Part shown: positions 1 through 9,069 of the stretch, piece by piece | How positions within the stretch are numbered: position 1 is the first letter of the stretch | Layout of the letters: each line of letters opens with the position of its first letter | NCBI GenBank assembly: GCA_002841315.1 | Contig: PHEW01000001.1 | Span: forward strand, 434,001-498,000 | Reading direction: 5' to 3' | From: Actinobacteria bacterium HGW-Actinobacteria-4 | GTDB taxonomy: Bacteria > Actinomycetota > Actinomycetes > Actinomycetales > Demequinaceae | Length of the DNA: 64,000 nt | Notes under the pieces: generated by a model | Told to the model about the DNA's origin: nothing | Database searches by the model: none | The model's input: the letters and a program-made list of their open reading frames with translations, nothing else | Position numbers and translations under genes: made by a program

Positions 1-1960
1 CGGAGGATTGAGGCTCGTCGAGCGCGGCGACCTCGCCGGGTCCGGTGCGCGTGTCTTTGCGGCCTCGACGCACGGTTCGCACCAGCCCTGCGATGAGGAG
101 CAAGACGAGCGCCACGGTGAACACGGCCGTCGCGGCGTTGCCCCAGTCCGCACGGACTCGCATGTCGACAGCACGCACGGTGCCGATGAGGTCGTTGTTC
201 TCGTTGCGAAGCGACAGCCGCACGGTGACGTTCGCGCTCGATACGGCGGTGACGGGTATCAACGCGGTTACCTCGCTGTGGGGCGGAATCGTGACGACTG
301 GAGAGTCTGTGATGCGAATGTTGGGCGAGTTGGCGGTCATGCGTACGGTAACGGTTGAAGCGACGTCGAGGTCGTTGCGAATGGTGACAGGCACGTTGCC
401 GGTAGCGGACACAAGGTTAAGCGCAGAACCGGATGTGATTGACACGCTCTCGAGGGTTCGATCCACGACTTCGAGCAGGTCGAGCACGGCACCGTTGCGA
501 TCGGCCTGCGACGCCCGCGCGTCGAGTGAGACTACGCCGAGGAGCGCAGCGCTTGGACCATCCACCACGGTCGCCGGACTCTCGGTGGTTGCCCCAAGAT
601 GCTGGAGCCGCGTCAAGCGCGTGGCGATCGCGTCGACCGCCGACGCGCTGAGGTCTGCCTCGGTCGTTTGCACACCTGACACTGTGGCAGTTCCGCGGCG
701 AGTGTCGGACAACACGCTCGCGAGGGACACCGGCGCAACCCAGGGGGCGTCGAAAAGTGCTGCAAGGACGGGTGACGGTTGGGTACCGTCGACCATCCAC
801 GAGGAGCCAGTGGACAGAATGATCGGCTGGGTGCCGTCGCCCTGCGCGGCAATCAACGCCGACTCTGCGACGATCCTCGACGGCGCTGCGGGATGGTGCG
901 GGCGGTACTGCGCGAGGAGGTCGCTGAGCCCGGGTTCCGGCATCATGAGTGCGATGGTGTTCCCGGACGCTTCAAGGGTCACGTTCGCGACCGGTGGTGG
1001 AAGGCCAGGGCCGGGGGTGGTCATTGCCGAAAGGACGGCGCCGTAGCGGGGCTCCACCAGGTTCGCGACCGCTCCATAGTCATGGGCGAGTTGCAAGGTG
1101 GGCTCGTCGAGCACGGGGACGATTCCCACCCAAGGAAGGCCCTGCAGGCTACGCGGAACCTCGGACGCAGACTGAGCGAGCGCAAACTCGAGGATCGACG
1201 CCCCCGGTCCGTGGGCGAGCGAGGCAAGGTCAGGGTTGCTTGCTGGCACCCTGTACGCCTCACGGGCGGACAGACTCCCGGCCACTCCACTCAGGCGACC
1301 AACGGCCACAGGATCCACGAGCAGCGTTACCGAGGGGTGTTCGGCTGCGGTGAGGAGCGCGCCCACTCGCGCATCAGTTCCCGAGGCCGTCGCAACGACG
1401 GCGACGGGCAGGGACGGTATGGGAGCATCCGTCCAGGTGAACACCATGGTATCGATCACCCGGGATTCGCCAGCGCCGGTCAAGACCACGGCCAGTCCGT
1501 ACACGCCCCATGTTTCAGGTGGGAGGGCCAGCCCCGCGACGGGTGCCGCGAGGTTCGCGCGCGCCGGTTGCCCAAGGGACACGGCAGGCAGAGGTCGTTC
1601 CACCACTGTCCGCGAGGCGAACTCTTCGGGTGCATCGAGAAATGCCGCGACATCGTCCCGCGAGGTTAGTGGCAACTGCGTCATTGTCATGCGGAGCGCT
1701 AGACCGTCAGAGTTCTCGACCGAAGAACTTGCGATCTCGACTGTGGTGCTGATCGAGCCTCCCGGGCTGACCACCGCGGGCCCAAAACTCGTTACAGTGC
1801 CCGTGAGCGAAGGTGCGTCTGGCTCGGCTGTCGGCACAACGCCGGCGGCTTCGGGATTGCCGATCGCGGCGGCGGGTATGGCGAGCGCAGCCATGACGAC
1901 GCCGACGACGGCCGCCCTCAACCACCGGGTGCGTGTTCGGAAGGGGTGCCTCGAGATCAT
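1..1960 (-). CDS. DUF6049 family secreted/membrane protein (3' end beyond window)
   Basis: Reading leftward from the ATG at 1960 the frame is open to the window edge, about 653 codons. The N-terminus is a typical signal peptide (Arg-rich start, then an Ala/Val core ending near Ala-Ile-Pro-Ala-Ala-Ala). The long middle is Ser/Thr/Val-rich, as expected of an extracytoplasmic beta domain. Close to the edge there is one hydrophobic helix (TAVFTVALVLLLIAG) followed by RTVRRGRK, so the protein is nearly complete and is a type I membrane protein with a short basic cytoplasmic tail. The start lies 3 bases past the NUDIX stop, so the two are co-transcribed. In actinobacteria this family sits between a NUDIX gene and murJ; that neighbourhood and the topology are the basis of the call. 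Molecular function is unknown; a role in envelope biogenesis with MurJ is only inferred. Confidence 0.82.
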   Translation of the reverse strand, partial: MISRHPFRTRTRWLRAAVVGVVMAALAIPAAAIGNPEAAGVVPTAEPDAPSLTGTVTSFGPAVVSPGGSISTTVEIASSSVENSDGLALRMTMTQLPLTSRDDVAAFLDAPEEFASRTVVERPLPAVSLGQPARANLAAPVAGLALPPETWGVYGLAVVLTGAGESRVIDTMVFTWTDAPIPSLPVAVVATASGTDARVGALLTAAEHPSVTLLVDPVAVGRLSGVAGSLSAREAYRVPASNPDLASLAHGPGASILEFALAQSASEVPRSLQGLPWVGIVPVLDEPTLQLAHDYGAVANLVEPRYGAVLSAMTTPGPGLPPPVANVTLEASGNTIALMMPEPGLSDLLAQYRPHHPAAPSRIVAESALIAAQGDGTQPIILSTGSSWMVDGTQPSPVLAALFDAPWVAPVSLASVLSDTRRGTATVSGVQTTEADLSASAVDAIATRLTRLQHLGATTESPATVVDGPSAALLGVVSLDARASQADRNGAVLDLLEVVDRTLESVSITSGSALNLVSATGNVPVTIRNDLDVASTVTVRMTANSPNIRITDSPVVTIPPHSEVTALIPVTAVSSANVTVRLSLRNENNDLIGTVRAVDMRVRADWGNAATAVFTVALVLLLIAGLVRTVRRGRKDTRTGPGEVAALDEPQSS

Positions 1961-1963
1961 GGG

Positions 1964-2509
1964 TTACGACCGAATGGCCAACAACTGAAGGGCCGTTTGG
2001 GCCATCTTGCGCTCATTGGGAAAGGCAAGTCGGCTCGCGAGGTCGGCCATCGGAATCCACTCGGCCACCTCGGCCTCCTGATCTGGATCGTTCTCTGTAG
2101 TAATGGTGCCGCTCCTGGCCTCGAGCAAGAAGTGATGCACCACCTTGTGAACCCGCCGATCATCTCCGGTGAACCAGTAATCGATGATGCCGATGGTGTG
2201 GATGATCTCGGCGTCGATGCCGGTCTCTTCTGCGACTTCGCGGATCGCGGCCTCTTGCGGAGTCTCCCCTTCCTCAATGTGGCCCTTCGGCAGGCACCAC
2301 TCAAGCTTGCCCGCGCGGTTGCGACGGCCGATGCACGCTGCGTACGCGACGCCGTCTTCGACGCGGACCGCAATGCCCCCCGCCGAGGTTTCGTTGCTCA
2401 CGGGCAGGTGGGACGCGCGTTGGGCGGCACTGTCACGGAGCCTCCGCAGGCTCGCGCCGCCGGGCGGACGCGGTGCCGGGCCGGGTCGGGGAACTGGCTG
2501 CGTGGGCAT
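1964..2509 (-). CDS. NUDIX hydrolase (MutT4-like)
   Basis: A 181-residue NUDIX protein. The Nudix box is intact: GHIEEGETPQEAAIREVAEE followed by TGI fits GX5EX7REUXEEXGU, with the metal-binding glutamates of REVAEE. A Pro/Arg-rich stretch of about 35 residues precedes the catalytic fold. NUDIX enzymes cleave nucleoside diphosphates linked to another moiety; the substrate cannot be read from sequence. The gene is divergent from pcnA and directly upstream of the DUF6049 gene, the arrangement seen around mycobacterial mutT4 (Rv3908). The ATG at 2509 is preceded, with exactly six bases between, by a TAGAGT -10-like hexamer (2516-2521 on the complementary strand), so the mRNA is probably leaderless. 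Confidence 0.9.
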   Translation of the reverse strand: MPTQPVPRPGPAPRPPGGASLRRLRDSAAQRASHLPVSNETSAGGIAVRVEDGVAYAACIGRRNRAGKLEWCLPKGHIEEGETPQEAAIREVAEETGIDAEIIHTIGIIDYWFTGDDRRVHKVVHHFLLEARSGTITTENDPDQEAEVAEWIPMADLASRLAFPNERKMAQTALQLLAIRS

Positions 2510-2595
2510 GGCCTCACTCTAACGACCCGGCCCCGGTGAGGCCCAACCCGCGCACGGCATGCCGGGTGGTCCCGCTTTCTGGGATGCTGGGGTAC

Positions 2596-4077
2596 GTGAA
2601 CCCCCCCAACCAGTCGCCACGCCAACCTTCGCTGCTCTCCGAGCTGCCCAGCATTGACGTGTTGCGCGCGCGAGCTGCGGGACTCTGGGAAGCTCTGCCC
2701 CCCGAAGTTCTTGAGCTGTCGAGCCGTTTCGCCGACGCTGGGCACGAACTGGCCCTGGTTGGTGGCCCGGTGCGGGACGCGTTCTTGGGACGGTCGAGCG
2801 CTGACCTCGACTTCGCCACGTCGGCTACTCCGGAACAAACGGAAGCTCTGCTCAAGAAGTGGACTCACGCAACGTGGGACATGGGGCGAGAGTTCGGGAC
2901 TATTGGCGCCCGCCAGGCAGACGTAGTGGTGGAGATCACCACCTATCGCGAGGACGCCTATGACGGCCAGACGCGCAAGCCGGTGGTGTCCTTTGGCGAC
3001 TCACTTGCGGGCGACTTGGCTCGCCGCGACTTCACCGTGAACGCCATGGCTGTGACCCTGCCCTCGAAGCAGTTCGTTGACCCCTTCGGTGGTCTGGAGG
3101 ATCTTGCTGGTGGCTTGTTGCGAACTCCCGTCGAGCCCGCGATCTCGTTTGGAGATGACCCGTTGCGCATGATGCGGGCCGCGCGCTTTGTGTCCCAGTT
3201 GGGCTTCGACGTGGAGCCGGCAACGTTCGCCGCGATGAGCGAACTTGCTGACCGCATCGCCATCATCAGTGCCGAGCGGGTGCGAGAAGAACTCGTGAAA
3301 CTGTTACTGGGACGGGAGCCGCGGCGCGGGCTGAGCGCTCTGGTGGACAGCGGCATCGCCCACCACGTGCTTCCTGAACTCCCGGCATTGCAGCTTGAGG
3401 TGGACGAGCACCACCATCACAAGGACGTCTATGAGCACACGCTCACGGTGCTTGAGCAGGCGATCGACCTTGAGACTGGACCGGACGGAGCGGTCCCCGC
3501 GCCCGACCTCGTGCTGCGGCTCGCTGCCTTGCTCCACGACATCGGCAAGCCAGCTACTCGACGGCTTGAACCAGGTGGCGCTGTGAGCTTTCACCACCAT
3601 GAAGTGGTGGGCGCCAAACTTACGGTCAAGCGCATGAAGGCGCTGCGGTTCGACAAGGACACCATCACGGCGGTGGCCAGGCTCGTCGAACTGCACCTGC
3701 GCTTTCATGGGTACGGCGAGGCGCGGTGGTCGGACTCGGCCGTGCGTCGGTATGTGACCGATGCTGGCGATCAGTTGGAGCGCCTCCATCGCCTGACGAG
3801 GGCCGACGTCACCACGCAGAATCGCCGCAAGGCGGAACGCCTGAGCTTCGCTTACGACGACCTTGAGCATCGCATCGCTGAACTTCGCGAACGCGAGGAG
3901 TTGGACTCGATCCGGCCTGACCTGGACGGCACCCAGATCATGGCGATCTTGGGGATTGGGCCCGGACGTGAGGTGGGGCTCGCCTACAAGCACCTGCTTG
4001 AGTTGCGCATGGAGCACGGTCCCCTCAGCGAGGAGCGAGCCAAGCAAGAACTCATGGATTGGTGGGCTCAGCGCTAA
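2596..4077 (+). CDS. pcnA: CCA tRNA nucleotidyltransferase
   Basis: Adds or repairs the 3' CCA of tRNAs using CTP and ATP. The head domain carries GGPVRDAFLGRSSADLDFAT, the class II nucleotidyltransferase signature with the DLD metal ligands. A central HD domain contains LLHDIGKP and the preceding His-rich HHHHKDVYEHT. The length of 493 residues from GTG 2596 matches actinobacterial PcnA. An upstream in-frame ATG at 2473 would overlap the divergent NUDIX gene; GTG 2596 is preferred because the conserved protein starts just after it, with ATG 2584 as an alternative. The stop overlaps by 4 bases the stop of the convergent MFS gene. The order DUF6049-NUDIX / pcnA is conserved near oriC in actinobacteria. 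Confidence 0.93.
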   Translation: MNPPNQSPRQPSLLSELPSIDVLRARAAGLWEALPPEVLELSSRFADAGHELALVGGPVRDAFLGRSSADLDFATSATPEQTEALLKKWTHATWDMGREFGTIGARQADVVVEITTYREDAYDGQTRKPVVSFGDSLAGDLARRDFTVNAMAVTLPSKQFVDPFGGLEDLAGGLLRTPVEPAISFGDDPLRMMRAARFVSQLGFDVEPATFAAMSELADRIAIISAERVREELVKLLLGREPRRGLSALVDSGIAHHVLPELPALQLEVDEHHHHKDVYEHTLTVLEQAIDLETGPDGAVPAPDLVLRLAALLHDIGKPATRRLEPGGAVSFHHHEVVGAKLTVKRMKALRFDKDTITAVARLVELHLRFHGYGEARWSDSAVRRYVTDAGDQLERLHRLTRADVTTQNRRKAERLSFAYDDLEHRIAELREREELDSIRPDLDGTQIMAILGIGPGREVGLAYKHLLELRMEHGPLSEERAKQELMDWWAQR

Positions 4078-5372
4078 CGGGGCGACAGCTCGCGGGCGTC
4101 TCTTGGCGCACGTGCGTAGATCACGGCGATGATCAGGTAGACGCCCACAAGAGAGGCCATCACTGCTTGCGAGTAGCCGGTGTCGGGTAGCACTACGGCA
4201 CCAATTGCCATGCTCGAAATGAAGGCAACGTTGTAGGCCATGTCGTAGAGCGTGAACGCCCGACCGCGTACATAGTCCTCCGTGTCTCGCTGGACGATGG
4301 TGTCGACCGCGATCTTGCCGCCTTGCACCGCGAAACTCACAATGACCGCCGCGCCCCACAGCGCCCACAGTTCACCGGAGAAGGCGAGCAGTGTCTGGCC
4401 GGCAGCGCCCACCAGCAAGCAGGTCACCACCCACTGTTGGCGTTGCATCCGCGCACCCAGAGTGGGCGTGACGAGTGCGGCGAGCCCAAAGCCCACGGCG
4501 GCGAAGGCAAGCACCACGGTGAAGTTGGCGACCGCGCGCTCTGGGCGCACCTCTTCTCCAAGCACATACCTGGAGATGAGGATCGCGGCAATAAACATCA
4601 TGCCGTAGAGCAACCGTTGAGCGGCCATGACCATCAGCGCGTGCAGCGGGGTGACGCGGGCCCGCAAATAGACAGCGCCGCCGCGCAGTTCGCTGATCAG
4701 TTCACGTACATGTGCAACGAGGTCAAGACTCTCGCGCGTGCGCTCCGGCCCGAGCGCGTTGCGCCCCAGCAACGTAGACGCCCAGGACGACAGCCCGAAC
4801 GCGCTGCCCGCGCAGAGCAGCGCGGTGAGCGCGAGCGTAGCGTCGGACACCGAGGGCGCGAGGAACGTCACCACACCGCCGATCGCGGCGCCGATTGCCG
4901 CGGCCACCGTGCCAAGCGTTGGCAAGACCGAGTTCGCGATGAGCAGTTCGTGGCGAGGCACCACCTGGGGGATGCCGGCGGCCATGGCGGCCAACAGGAA
5001 CCGGTTGACTGACAGGGTGAGGAGGGCCAGCCCGTACAGCACCGCGAGGTGGGCGCTGGTCACGAGCGCTGCCACGATCGACACCGCGAGAACGAGCCGG
5101 ACAAGGTTTCCCAGCAGGATGATTCGCTGGCGCTTCCAGCGGTCGATCAACGGCCCAACGAACGGGCCCACCAGGGTGAAGGGCGTGAGCATGATCGCAA
5201 ACGCAATGGCGATGTCTTGGGCGGATGTCGCCCTGGTGGGGTCAAAGAAGAATGCAGTGAAGATCCCCACCTGGAACATGCCGTCGCCACCCTGGGACAG
5301 CAATCGCACGTAGGCGAGGCGTCGAAAGCCCTGGAGTCGCCACAGCGCGCGCAGGTTCATGGCGAAGGACAT
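4074..5372 (-). CDS. MFS transporter (EntS-like exporter family)
   Basis: A 432-residue integral membrane protein with about 12 hydrophobic segments. The N-terminal pattern (LQGFRRLAYVRLLSQGGDGM, then VGPFVGPLIDRWKRQRIIL) is that of the MFS_3 group of drug or siderophore exporters; DRWKRQR is the cytoplasmic loop 2-3 motif A. The substrate is unknown. It converges on pcnA and overlaps its end by 4 bases. The ATG at 5372 is preceded by TAGGCT and six bases on the minus strand, another leaderless-type start, and is divergent from the acyltransferase gene only 83 bases away. Confidence 0.85.
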   Translation of the reverse strand: MSFAMNLRALWRLQGFRRLAYVRLLSQGGDGMFQVGIFTAFFFDPTRATSAQDIAIAFAIMLTPFTLVGPFVGPLIDRWKRQRIILLGNLVRLVLAVSIVAALVTSAHLAVLYGLALLTLSVNRFLLAAMAAGIPQVVPRHELLIANSVLPTLGTVAAAIGAAIGGVVTFLAPSVSDATLALTALLCAGSAFGLSSWASTLLGRNALGPERTRESLDLVAHVRELISELRGGAVYLRARVTPLHALMVMAAQRLLYGMMFIAAILISRYVLGEEVRPERAVANFTVVLAFAAVGFGLAALVTPTLGARMQRQQWVVTCLLVGAAGQTLLAFSGELWALWGAAVIVSFAVQGGKIAVDTIVQRDTEDYVRGRAFTLYDMAYNVAFISSMAIGAVVLPDTGYSQAVMASLVGVYLIIAVIYARAPRDARELSPR

Positions 5373-5455
5373 GGCATTAGCCTAGGCGGCGCGTTGCGCG
5401 AACTGGGCCACGCGCAGCAGCAACCCGGAATGCCTCGCGCCGCTAGCATCGTGGC

Positions 5456-6805
5456 ATGAGCACCGTCGCCGCGATGGCCGCAGCTACCCCGTCTACCCGG
5501 GATCGCTACGCCGACTTTCTGAGGGTGGCGTCGCTCGGCGGCGTGGTGGTGGGCCACTTCCTCATGGCCGTGGTCTTGACCGGATCCGGCGCTTCTGACC
5601 CTCCGTTCGAGTTTTCGAACATCTTGAGCTTTGAGGAATGGACCCGTCCGGCGACGTGGATCCTGCAGGTGATGCCGATCTTCTTCGCTGTGGGCGGGTT
5701 TGCCCACGCGGTCGCTTGGCGATCGTTGCGCGCTCGCGGCGGGGGCTACGCCGACTTTGCCTACGCGCGCATCTCGCGCTTGGTGCGACCCGCATTGGTG
5801 TTCGTGGGCGTTTGGCTCGCCATCGGCATCATCGTAGATGTGGCGACCGACGGTGACCCCCACGTAGGAGCTGTGCTCCAGATCGCCGGTCAGTTGTTGT
5901 GGTTCATCGGCATCTACCTGATTGCGGCGGCTCTTGCACCCGCGATGCTGCGGGCTCACGAGCGCTGGGGTTGGCGGGTGCTCGTGGTGCTTGTTGGGTT
6001 GGCGGCAACCGTGGACGTGGTGCGGCTCGCGGGGGACGTCGACGCTGTCAAGTGGCTCAACTTCGCGTTCGTGTGGCTCACCGTTCACCAGCTGGGCTTC
6101 TTCTATGCCGATGGCGTGGCGGACCGCGTGGGCGACAGGAGGCTGGGGGCGATCCTCGTTGGGCTGGGCGCGGGCGCGTTCGCGGTCTTGGTGTTGCTCG
6201 GTCCGTATGGGGTGGCGATGGTCTCGTACCACGGCGAGGTGTTGTCGAACCTGACGCCCCCAACCGTGGCGCTGCTCGCATTTGCTACCGCGCAACAGGG
6301 CGCGCTGCTGATGGTGAGGCCGGCCGCCCAACGTTGGTTGACCAGGCCGCGGGTATGGAAGGGCGTGATCGCAGGCGGTGCGGTTGCGATGACGGCGTAC
6401 CTCTGGCACTTCACGGCGCTGATCGCCATGTACGTGGTGCTGTATCTCACCGGCGCCCCGACATTCCCCGAGCCCGGTTCTGCGCAGTGGTGGCTGTGGC
6501 GCCTGCCTCTGTTTGCGGCCTTTGCGGTGCTGGTTGTTGCGCTTGTCGCCGCCTTCCGCTTCTTTGACCGCCCCGCTGCGCGCACCACTGTCGTAGGCCC
6601 GTCGCTCGCGCGTGGAGCCGTCGCTGCAGTAGGTGTGGTGTGCGCGATTTGGGGCATGGTGGGATTTGCGGTGGTGGGCTTCCGCGGTGTGGTTACTGGC
6701 TACGCAGGTTCGCTCTTTGGAGTTCCCGTGACGGCAGTGAGCTCGGCGGCCCTGGTGGGGTTGTCTGCGGTGCTGACGTGGGTCGCGGCCCGCCCTCGAG
6801 CCTAG
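5456..6805 (+). CDS. Acyltransferase 3 family membrane protein
   Basis: A 449-residue polytopic protein with roughly ten membrane spans. The opening RYADFLRVASLGGVVVGHF is characteristic of acyltransferase 3 proteins, where the first-helix Arg and His take part in acyl transfer to envelope glycans or small molecules. A later YLWHFTALIAMYV segment fits the second half of the family. The acceptor is not predictable. The ATG at 5456 lies six bases after TAGCAT (5444-5449), consistent with a leaderless transcript. The stop is 8 bases before the first operator-like repeat of the downstream TetR gene, so the TetR protein could also affect read-through. Confidence 0.82.
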   Translation: MSTVAAMAAATPSTRDRYADFLRVASLGGVVVGHFLMAVVLTGSGASDPPFEFSNILSFEEWTRPATWILQVMPIFFAVGGFAHAVAWRSLRARGGGYADFAYARISRLVRPALVFVGVWLAIGIIVDVATDGDPHVGAVLQIAGQLLWFIGIYLIAAALAPAMLRAHERWGWRVLVVLVGLAATVDVVRLAGDVDAVKWLNFAFVWLTVHQLGFFYADGVADRVGDRRLGAILVGLGAGAFAVLVLLGPYGVAMVSYHGEVLSNLTPPTVALLAFATAQQGALLMVRPAAQRWLTRPRVWKGVIAGGAVAMTAYLWHFTALIAMYVVLYLTGAPTFPEPGSAQWWLWRLPLFAAFAVLVVALVAAFRFFDRPAARTTVVGPSLARGAVAAVGVVCAIWGMVGFAVVGFRGVVTGYAGSLFGVPVTAVSSAALVGLSAVLTWVAARPRA

Positions 6806-6813
6806 GCGGCGAC

Positions 6814-6864
6814 TTGAACACGTTCAGATTCGGTGCTACGGTGCATGTATCTGAACACGTTCAG
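6814..6864 (+). promoter_or_regulatory. Promoter with two TetR-type operators
   Basis: Two near-identical interrupted palindromes, TTGAAC-AC-GTTCAG (6814-6827) and CTGAAC-AC-GTTCAG (6851-6864), lie 37 bases apart start to start. TTGAAC (6814-6819) and TACGGT (6837-6842) form a -35/-10 pair with a 17-base spacer. The first palindrome overlaps the -35 and the second covers the predicted start of transcription. This is the layout expected for autorepression of the TetR-family gene that starts at 6906. Confidence 0.7.
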
Positions 6865-6905
6865 TAGTGCGCCGCCGGGCGTTCTCGAGAAACAAGGAGC
6901 GGCAC

Positions 6906-7592
6906 ATGCCCACTCTTGACAGTTCCACCAGGGACAGGATCGTCACTGCGGCCACGTCGCTCATCATGGAGCGCGGCTACGACAAGACCACCATGCGCGC
7001 CATCGCGGAACGCGCGGAGGTGTCGCTCGGCAGTACCTACTACTACTTTGGCGGCAAGGAAGAACTGGTCCAAGGCTTCTATCTGCGCATCGCGCGCGAA
7101 ACCTGTGCCCGAGCATCGGCCGCAATGGATGGCGTGACAAGCTTCAGCAAACGCCTCGACGCGTGCTTCGAAGCATTCATGGACACCTCGGAAGAGTATC
7201 GACCCATCGCAGACTCGCTCCTCTCACTCGCCATCGTGCCGTCCAGCCCGCTCAGTCCGTTCAGCGACCAGTCGCGCCCGGCGCGCGACCTGTTCTTGTC
7301 GATGTACGTCGACATGATCGACGGCTCTGACCTCAAGACCGATTCGCGCTTGCGCCAAGCACTCCCAGATCTGCTGTGGTCCGTGCAGATGCTCATCACG
7401 CTCGGATGGGTTCAGGACCTGTCACCGGGTCAGCGCGTGACCCGCACCATCGTGGCCCGGTTGGCCCCGTCGCTCTCGCGGTTGCTTTCGTTGGTCCGGC
7501 TCGCGCCATTCAGGCCCTTTGTCGACGACGCCCTCGAGGGTCTCGCGATCGTCAAGACCGGTCGCGAAACTCGCGCCCACGTGGGCGTGTGA
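6906..7592 (+). CDS. TetR/AcrR family transcriptional regulator
   Basis: A 228-residue regulator. The N-terminal helix-turn-helix is classic TetR: RDRIVTAATSLIMERGYDKT, then TMRAIAERAEVSLGSTYYYF. The all-helical C-terminal part is the ligand and dimer domain. ATG 6906 was chosen because AAGGAG (6893-6898) is correctly spaced before it; an in-frame GTG at 6867 lies closer to the predicted transcription start and lacks a ribosome site. Two palindromic operators precede the gene, so self-repression is likely. Candidate targets are itself and the acyltransferase or the genes downstream. The ligand is unknown. Confidence 0.9.
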   Translation: MPTLDSSTRDRIVTAATSLIMERGYDKTTMRAIAERAEVSLGSTYYYFGGKEELVQGFYLRIARETCARASAAMDGVTSFSKRLDACFEAFMDTSEEYRPIADSLLSLAIVPSSPLSPFSDQSRPARDLFLSMYVDMIDGSDLKTDSRLRQALPDLLWSVQMLITLGWVQDLSPGQRVTRTIVARLAPSLSRLLSLVRLAPFRPFVDDALEGLAIVKTGRETRAHVGV

Positions 7593-7593
7593 C

Positions 7594-7806
7594 ATGACCG
7601 CCATCCGATTCCGTGGCTGGAAGATCGAGATCGTTGCACCGGTGCATGTGCACCGCGCCGCGCCAACTGTGCCGGCTGCCCGGAAGGCCAGCGAGCGCGA
7701 CTCCGCGCCGCGAGTTCACCACGACCCCACTCCCACACCGGGCGCGTTCGAACCACCGCTCGACCTCTTCAGGGAAATCGCGCGCGGCGGCCGGGCCCTG
7801 GAGTGA
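7594..7806 (+). CDS. Small hypothetical protein (uncertain)
   Basis: A possible 70-residue ORF starting one base after the TetR stop. It begins MTAIRFRGWKIEIV, is Pro/Ala/Arg-rich in the middle and ends with an amphipathic FREIARGG segment. I recognise no family. No clear ribosome site precedes it, but the tight spacing would allow coupled translation. It ends 40 bases before the LysE gene. It may be real, because the stretch would otherwise be a 250-base gap in a dense region, or may be chance. Confidence 0.35.
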   Translation: MTAIRFRGWKIEIVAPVHVHRAAPTVPAARKASERDSAPRVHHDPTPTPGAFEPPLDLFREIARGGRALE

Positions 7807-7846
7807 CGGCCTGCGCTGAAGGCGCGCGGTCGCGTACCATCTTGTA

Positions 7847-8542
7847 GTGATCACTACCGAGACCCTTGTCGCTTTCGCGGCAACCGCGTTCCTGGTGATT
7901 GCCATCCCCGGGCCCAGCGTGCTGTTTGTTATTTCCCGGGCCCTCGAGCACGGACGCCGCGGCGCGCTCATCACTGCGGGTGCCAACTCCGCCGGCGCGA
8001 CCGTTGGCTTGCTCACGGTGGCTCTTGGACTCGGCACGCTGATCGGAACCTCAGTTGCGGTGTTCACCGGCCTCAAGTGGGCGGGGGCCATCTTCCTGGT
8101 CTATCTGGGTGCCAAGGCCATTCGCGATCGCAAGAAGGGCTTGTTCCCAGCGGCCGATGCCGCGGCGAGTTCGGCGTCCCAGCCCACCCCAGCATCGGCC
8201 GGGGCTTCCGGGCGGCCAACGGTGACTGAGCCGCTACGCACGCGGGTTCTGGTGCGACAAGGCTTCGTGGTGGGGATGTTGAACCCCAAGTCAGCCTTGG
8301 CAATGGGTGCGATCCTGCCGCAGTTCGTGGATCCCACGCGCGGCTCCGCGGTGGCTCAGATGTTGATGTTGGGGCTGGTGTTCACGGTCATCGCGCTCAG
8401 CTCCGACGGCACGTACGCCATGCTCGCGAGCGCACTGCGGCAGTGGTTCGCGAGGTCGGTCACGCGCATCCAACACCTGCGCACCGCCGGTGGAGCCATG
8501 ATGATGGGGCTGGGCGTAGCGATGGCGTTGTCGCGTCGCTAG
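7847..8542 (+). CDS. LysE/RhtB family amino-acid exporter
   Basis: A 231-residue membrane protein with about six hydrophobic segments. The N-terminal IPGPSVLFVISRALEHGRR is the LysE/RhtB signature (PGP followed by a Gly-Arg loop), and GMLNPKSALAMG in the middle is the second family motif. Such proteins export amino acids or related metabolites. A hydrophilic Ala/Ser/Pro loop of about 40 residues separates the halves. The GTG start lies six bases after TACCAT (7835-7840), so the transcript is probably leaderless. A second LysE gene lies 527 bases downstream, separated by a DUF805 gene. Confidence 0.88.
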   Translation: MITTETLVAFAATAFLVIAIPGPSVLFVISRALEHGRRGALITAGANSAGATVGLLTVALGLGTLIGTSVAVFTGLKWAGAIFLVYLGAKAIRDRKKGLFPAADAAASSASQPTPASAGASGRPTVTEPLRTRVLVRQGFVVGMLNPKSALAMGAILPQFVDPTRGSAVAQMLMLGLVFTVIALSSDGTYAMLASALRQWFARSVTRIQHLRTAGGAMMMGLGVAMALSRR

Positions 8543-8574
8543 GCTGGTTCTCACCAACCACTCAAGGAGCACCC

Positions 8575-9066
8575 ATGGGTTTCGGACAGTCCGTCAAGAC
8601 GTGCTTTGGCAAGTACGCCGACTTCAAGGGCCGTGCGCTGCGATCCGAGTTCTGGTGGTTCTACCTCTTCCTGCAACTCGTGTTCCTTCCGTTCTGGGTG
8701 ATCTTCATGGTGCTCTACGTCGCGGCGTTCGCGACCAGCATTGACGCCTACGGCAACTTCGAGCCAACCTGGGCGAACTTCGCGCCCATGATCATCGTGT
8801 ACGCCGTGATGTCGCTGGTGAACCTTGTCCTGCTGATTCCGTTCCTCGCGGCCTCGGCAAGGCGTTTGCATGACATGGGCCAGTCAGGACATTGGCTGTG
8901 GCTCAACGTGGCGGGGCTAGGGGTCGTGCCGCTGATCATGTGCATCATGGACACGCAACCGTTCAACAACCAGTGGGGTCCCGACCCCAAGGCACACGAG
9001 CGCGTCGCCATGGGCGGCTACAACGCTGGCTACCACCCCAGCTTTCCACCCCCGCCCCCGGCGTAA
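8575..9066 (+). CDS. DUF805 family membrane protein
   Basis: A 163-residue protein. It opens with YADFKGRALRSEFWWFYLF, the hallmark of DUF805 (an aromatic/Arg-rich start before the first helix), has about four membrane segments and contains ARRLHDMGQSGHW, the conserved Arg-Leu-His-Asp motif. ATG 8575 has AAGGAG ten bases upstream; an earlier in-frame start would run back into the LysE gene. Function is unknown; it sits between two exporters and is probably co-transcribed with the second, whose start is 3 bases after its stop. Confidence 0.88.
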   Translation: MGFGQSVKTCFGKYADFKGRALRSEFWWFYLFLQLVFLPFWVIFMVLYVAAFATSIDAYGNFEPTWANFAPMIIVYAVMSLVNLVLLIPFLAASARRLHDMGQSGHWLWLNVAGLGVVPLIMCIMDTQPFNNQWGPDPKAHERVAMGGYNAGYHPSFPPPPPA

Positions 9067-9069
9067 CTC

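Noticed and set aside
8-1670. Plus-strand frames across the DUF6049 gene
   Set aside because: They are complementary shadows of a minus-strand frame that has signal peptide, membrane helix and conserved neighbours.
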